In this document: positions 60,506-64,000 of the stretch, piece by piece | Layout: each line of letters opens with the position of its first letter | How positions within the stretch are numbered: the first letter of the stretch is position 1 | Assembly: GCA_036365455.1 (NCBI GenBank) | Contig: JAWQUS010000022.1 | Span: forward strand, 2,232,001 to 2,296,000 | DNA length: 64,000 bases | Source: Macrosoma leucophasiata | Lineage: Eukaryota; Arthropoda; Insecta; Lepidoptera; Hedylidae | Reading direction: 5' to 3' | The notes under the pieces: model-generated | What the model was told of the DNA's origin: nothing | The model's database searches: none | Seen by the model: the letters and a program-made list of their open reading frames with translations, nothing else | Position numbers and translations under genes: made by a program

Positions 60506-61212
60506 GATAGATACAGAATAGTTTAAAAATATTCGATATGATTCTTTAAACAGACGTAACTTTTTTTATTTCTGAACCGATTGACATGAAATAAACACTT
60601 AATGCTATGTGAAACTTACCACAATATATTAGTGAATCGCAAATAGAATAAGGCGTTTCTGATATTAGCGTGCACAAACACACAGACAAACAGACATATT
60701 TTCGGGATAAAGTACCCAGTGTTGTGCGCCAAAGGTTAAAGTATAATCATACCAAGTTTCATTGTAATCGGACCAGTAGTTTTTCTGTGCTGCTTGAACA
60801 GACAGACAGACAGACAGACAGACAAAAATTTTTCAAATCACATATTTGGGTTCGGTATCGATCTAGTAACATCAACAGGTATTTATTTTTTCAATATTTT
60901 TAATGTACAGAATTTACACTTCTACAGATTTATTATAAGTATAGATTAGTATCGATTAATTTTAACATAGTTTGTTTATTAAAATAAACTAATGTGCAAA
61001 GTATACCAGTAGAATGTCTCATTTTCCGTTTCGTAATAATGTTATCAAAGAAACGATTTCAACTTTCTTTCCAAGAAGAGAGATAACCTACAACTGGAAC
61101 ATTTAAGCGGTGGTCCCGATTTTGAATGATGTCATAAGCGTGTAAACAAAATGTGAATTGACTTTATCAGGGTTGTATTGAGTTCAAGATACGTAAGAAG
61201 TATGTTTTAGTG

Positions 61213-61772
61213 ATAGAGCAACACGGGCCACCGGCCACGGCGGACCGGAGGGGGGCCATACGCAGGCTTTCCCCTCTGTCAAAGTACTAGCCAAAATGGG
61301 CTTGTCGCCTAGATGTTTAAATGTGTGCGTGAAATTGTTTATGTTTAAATTTGACATCCGTGGTTCACTCACTCTAAGGGTCTTGTTGAAAACCAGCGTC
61401 AGGAACCTTGTATATGAAGGTACCTGACATTTGCTGAACAGGACACCTTTTTGGCAGCCGTGAGACACATATTACGTGTATAGGTATGTATTAATTTTTA
61501 GAAAATGTGTTGTCTTTTCTCTGTTACCTGTTACGTTTTATGTTTGTATTATGTGTCTCGCTGTGTGTCAAATAAATGTTTCTTATCTTATGTTTCTTAT
61601 CTTATTTTGTTAAAGTCAAGGTGTGAGTTTCGTAGTAATAGACGATTTTTGTAGTGTGTGTGTGTCACACGTATTTCCCCCGCAAAAAATGATAGACTGT
61701 TTTGAATTGGTAAAACACGCTATGGCTACTCCCCTCCGGTCCGCCGCGACCGGTGGGCCGCGTTGCTCTATG
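61213..61772. mobile_element. Foldback MITE (CATAGAGCAAC family) with retro-type insert
   Basis: The ends TAGAGCAACACGGGCCACCG and CCGCGACCGGTGGGCCGCGT pair. Inside, 61350-61600 is an inverted copy of the repeat at 11030-11205, including half of the 21-bp palindrome seen at 30403. Confidence 0.7.
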
Positions 61773-61857
61773 GTGTAAACAAAATGTGAATTGATTTTAT
61801 CAGGGTTATATTGAGTTCAAGATACGTGAGAAGTATATTTTAGTAATAATATAATAA

Positions 61858-62135
61858 CTGCCTCGGTAGCCTAGTGGTAGCAGGCCACTACTACTACGCT
61901 GAGGTCCTGGGTTCGATTCCCGGGTAGGGGGTTATCAGAGATAATGGTGAAAAAGCCTTTATCTCTGGTTCTATTGGGATTTTTCCATTTTCTGGAAATT
62001 TCCCAGTACCTCAAAGTTTGGTAATGTGCCCGGAGATGTCAACAGGCTCGCCACCTGTTACATGGGCCAAAACGTAACCGGCGAATCGTGGGTGTGGGTG
62101 TTTTATGTGAATTACAGGCGTGAAGTTACGTATAT
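61858..62135 (+). mobile_element. tRNA-derived SINE, reference copy
   Basis: GCCTCGGTAGCCTAGTGGTA (A box), GGGTTCGATTCCCGGGTAGG (B box), TCTCTGGTTCTATTGGGATT, CACCTGTTACATGGGCCAAA and GGCGTGAAGTTACGT lie in order. The last 30 bases before the end are lost. Confidence 0.82.
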
Positions 62136-62163
62136 TTTAGTTAAGTTATACTTATTTTTAAAT

Positions 62164-62352
62164 GGTGGTAGAGTTCCGATGTAGGAGCTCGAGGGCGTAG
62201 GCGCCAACGCATTACCTAATCTAACTGCTTCTATGCGGGTTGGTGTAGATACGGAGGTAGTGCTGAACACTACCATTTAGCGGCAAGTATATTAGGTAAT
62301 TTGGTAGTACAAACGCCCGCGAGCTCCGTCACTAGAGCTCTACCACCAGTAG
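62164..62352. mobile_element. Poly(A) SINE ends in opposite orientation
   Basis: A left fragment GGTGGTAGAGTTCCGATGTA (plus) and a right fragment ending GAGCTCTACCACCAGTA (minus) face each other, with 10-20 bp of 5S-type SINE sequence (GCGGGTTGGTGTAGATACGG) between. Confidence 0.55.
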
Positions 62353-62488
62353 AATAGTTGTGTTTGTGTTCTATGCGCACCCACGACACAGGTTTATATC
62401 TAGTGTGGAGCTGCGAGTGTAAGCGTACCTATTTTTTATTTTTTTATTTAGTCAAGGTAGGTCAGTCTTGGTCTTCCAAGGTAGGTAC

Positions 62489-62571
62489 ATAGAGAAACAC
62501 GGGCCACCGGCCACGGCGTATCGGCTACTCCCCTCCGGTCCGCCGCGACCGGTAAGCCGAGTTGCTCTATG
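62489..62571. mobile_element. Minimal foldback MITE (CATAGAGCAAC family)
   Basis: Two GC-rich arms (CATAGAGAAACACGGGCCAC; complement of GAGTTGCTCTATG) lie almost without a centre, 83 bp in all. Confidence 0.65.
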
Positions 62572-62809
62572 CTTCTGTATCCATCCACATTCGCATTGTA
62601 GGTACATGTTTAGTCATTCGATTCAAAATTATGATATCGTATTATAAATAAAGAAAAGTATTTTAAACCTATTATTGTATTACAATCACGTTCTGACCCA
62701 GTTTTGCTTCGAAGTTATGTAAACAGTCCTTGTAATTATGGTTAAGATGAAATCACAGAAATACTATAGATATCGGTATAGATTTATAGATGATTCATCT
62801 ATACATATA

Positions 62810-63090
62810 ATATTCATCTATATGAACATATAAAAATCAATTGCTGTTCGTTAAGTCTCGCTAAAACTCGAAAACGGCTGGACCGATTTGGCAAATTTTG
62901 GTTTTGAATTATTTCCGGCAGCCCAGGAAAGGTTTAAAAGATAAGAAATTATGAAAAAATTTAAGGGGCAGACAACGGGAATAAACCGTAAAAACACAAT
63001 TTTATTTTCCCATACAAATAGTCTGTATCAAACCTTTGACACATTATTTCATTCTGAGGCAGTACGAAGTTTGCCGGGTCGGCTAGTTAT
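62810..63090 (-). repeat. GCTGACCCGG dispersed repeat
   Basis: AAAATCAATTGCTGTTCGTT to GTTTGCCGGGTCGGCTAGTT, in the same orientation as 4935-5740 and without its insert. Confidence 0.62.
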
Positions 63091-63109
63091 AATTAAAATA
63101 TCAGGGACC

Positions 63110-63460
63110 TAATTCTGCCATCTAATAGAAAAGAAAAAAGAGATTGTTTGTCGTTAGCTGGGTCCACACAGTCTGCGTGGACACCGACGTATGTCCTAGC
63201 CCCGATCCCGCGAATCGTGATCCGATAAGTTAGCGAGCCAAGTTCGCCCAGGCTCACCATTAGATGCAGAGATCTGTGACGATGTCACGCACCTACCTGG
63301 GTTCGATTCCCGGGCGTGGGGACTCTCATCGGGAACTCTCATCGGGGATGCGGTCGCGGGTCCGACTACGGTTCTAAATAGTACACTTTCGATTCGTATC
63401 GTCTAGACATGCATAGAAATTGAATCACAGAATATGATTACACGGTTTACTTGATAAATC
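63110..63460. other. Unassigned stretch with a tRNA-like B box
   Basis: GGGTTCGATTCCCGGGCG lies at 63299-63316, preceded by GC-rich sequence and followed by two CTCTCATCGGG repeats. The acceptor and A box are not visible. It may be part of a SINE not otherwise present here. Confidence 0.35.
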
Positions 63461-63729
63461 CAATTTTTATGAAATAAAAAATATCTTCGTACATACTTTT
63501 AAAAACTCATCAATTTAACGCTATGTTTAATAGTCATTCAATATTTCGCGAAAAATATAAAATGAATTACAAAATTCCATCTTATAAAGAAAGAAAGTAA
63601 GTTCATGGCGAGATTTGTACCTACTTTTTTGACATAAAAAGATTCAAGGTGAATCAGCTTCGAGATATTATCATGAGAACTAGAAAAACATAAAATAGAG
63701 GTCTCATTGTTGTCCTTTGTGATATTAAA

Positions 63730-64000
63730 ACTCGTAAGCTCTGTGCCGCTAATTACGCCGCTGTACCTGAATAATCGCTGAGCACTACCATTTTTTTATG
63801 TAAAGAAAGTGGCAAAAAAGCATTATGATTATGACATCTACACAAAAATCTGTGCTCAAAATGCAGATTTTTTTTTTTTATGTAATTGGCGTGGCAATCA
63901 AGCATGCAGTTCACATTGATGTTAAGTGATGACTGCAGCCTATAGACACCCACATGAAGACCAAGGTCAAAATGCAGATGCGTTACCACTCCTGAGGCCT
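63730..64000 (-). mobile_element. Poly(A) SINE copies, running off the window
   Basis: A divergent piece (63730-63865) is followed by a fresh copy beginning with a T run at 63866 and continuing past the right edge (TTACCACTCCTGAGGCCT). Confidence 0.7.

Noticed and set aside
63299..63316. A tRNA gene around a perfect B box
   Set aside because: No acceptor pairing, D arm or anticodon arm could be drawn around it.

Overview
This is a gene-poor, repeat-dense window of an insect nuclear genome, almost certainly a moth or butterfly (Lepidoptera). The evidence is two multi-exon genes with conventional GT-AG introns, encoding insect-type proteins, set in several hundred short transposon and SINE copies of kinds typical of lepidopteran genomes. 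There is no operon, no prokaryotic gene and no CRISPR array.

Two host genes could be rebuilt by joining exons; both are on the minus strand. (1) At 570-13251 lie eight exons of a zinc-dependent medium-chain dehydrogenase of the sorbitol/arabinitol dehydrogenase type. All intron phases agree, and the catalytic and structural zinc ligands and the Rossmann motif are present. Its last exon is either beyond the left edge or is a damaged stretch at 46-114 that ends at a MITE. (2) At 26981-49377 lies the whole of Lachesin, a three-Ig-domain, GPI-anchored cell-adhesion protein. It has a signal-peptide exon, seven Ig exons and two alternative terminal exons (28008-28132 and 26981-27105). Both terminal exons accept the same phase-1 junction, both add 125 nt including the stop, and both end in a GPI-type hydrophobic tail, so the gene should make two 360-residue isoforms.

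The rest is mobile DNA. The main families are: a 5S-rRNA-derived SINE (about ten copies), a tRNA-derived SINE (about nine), a poly(A)-tailed SINE (more than fifteen), tRNA-like elements that often sit in head-to-head pairs, a MITE with 14-bp AAAGGAG-type ends (six), further MITEs and foldback elements, an almost complete but broken hAT transposon with 8-bp target duplication (45908-48715), a mariner remnant inside a MITE (18953-19443), and a 5'-truncated LINE with an intact 723-residue reverse-transcriptase frame (53050-55791).

Layout: 1-13.9 kb dehydrogenase gene with its intronic repeats; 13.9-26.9 kb intergenic repeats; 27-49.4 kb Lachesin, whose largest intron carries a 2.5-kb tandem duplication (28208-33347) and whose other introns hold a 40-bp minisatellite, the hAT element and large palindromes; 49.4-64 kb intergenic, with LINE remains and a proline-codon (CCA-rich) 174-bp tandem repeat. 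Repeat boundaries were read by eye and are approximate unless a target-site duplication is given.
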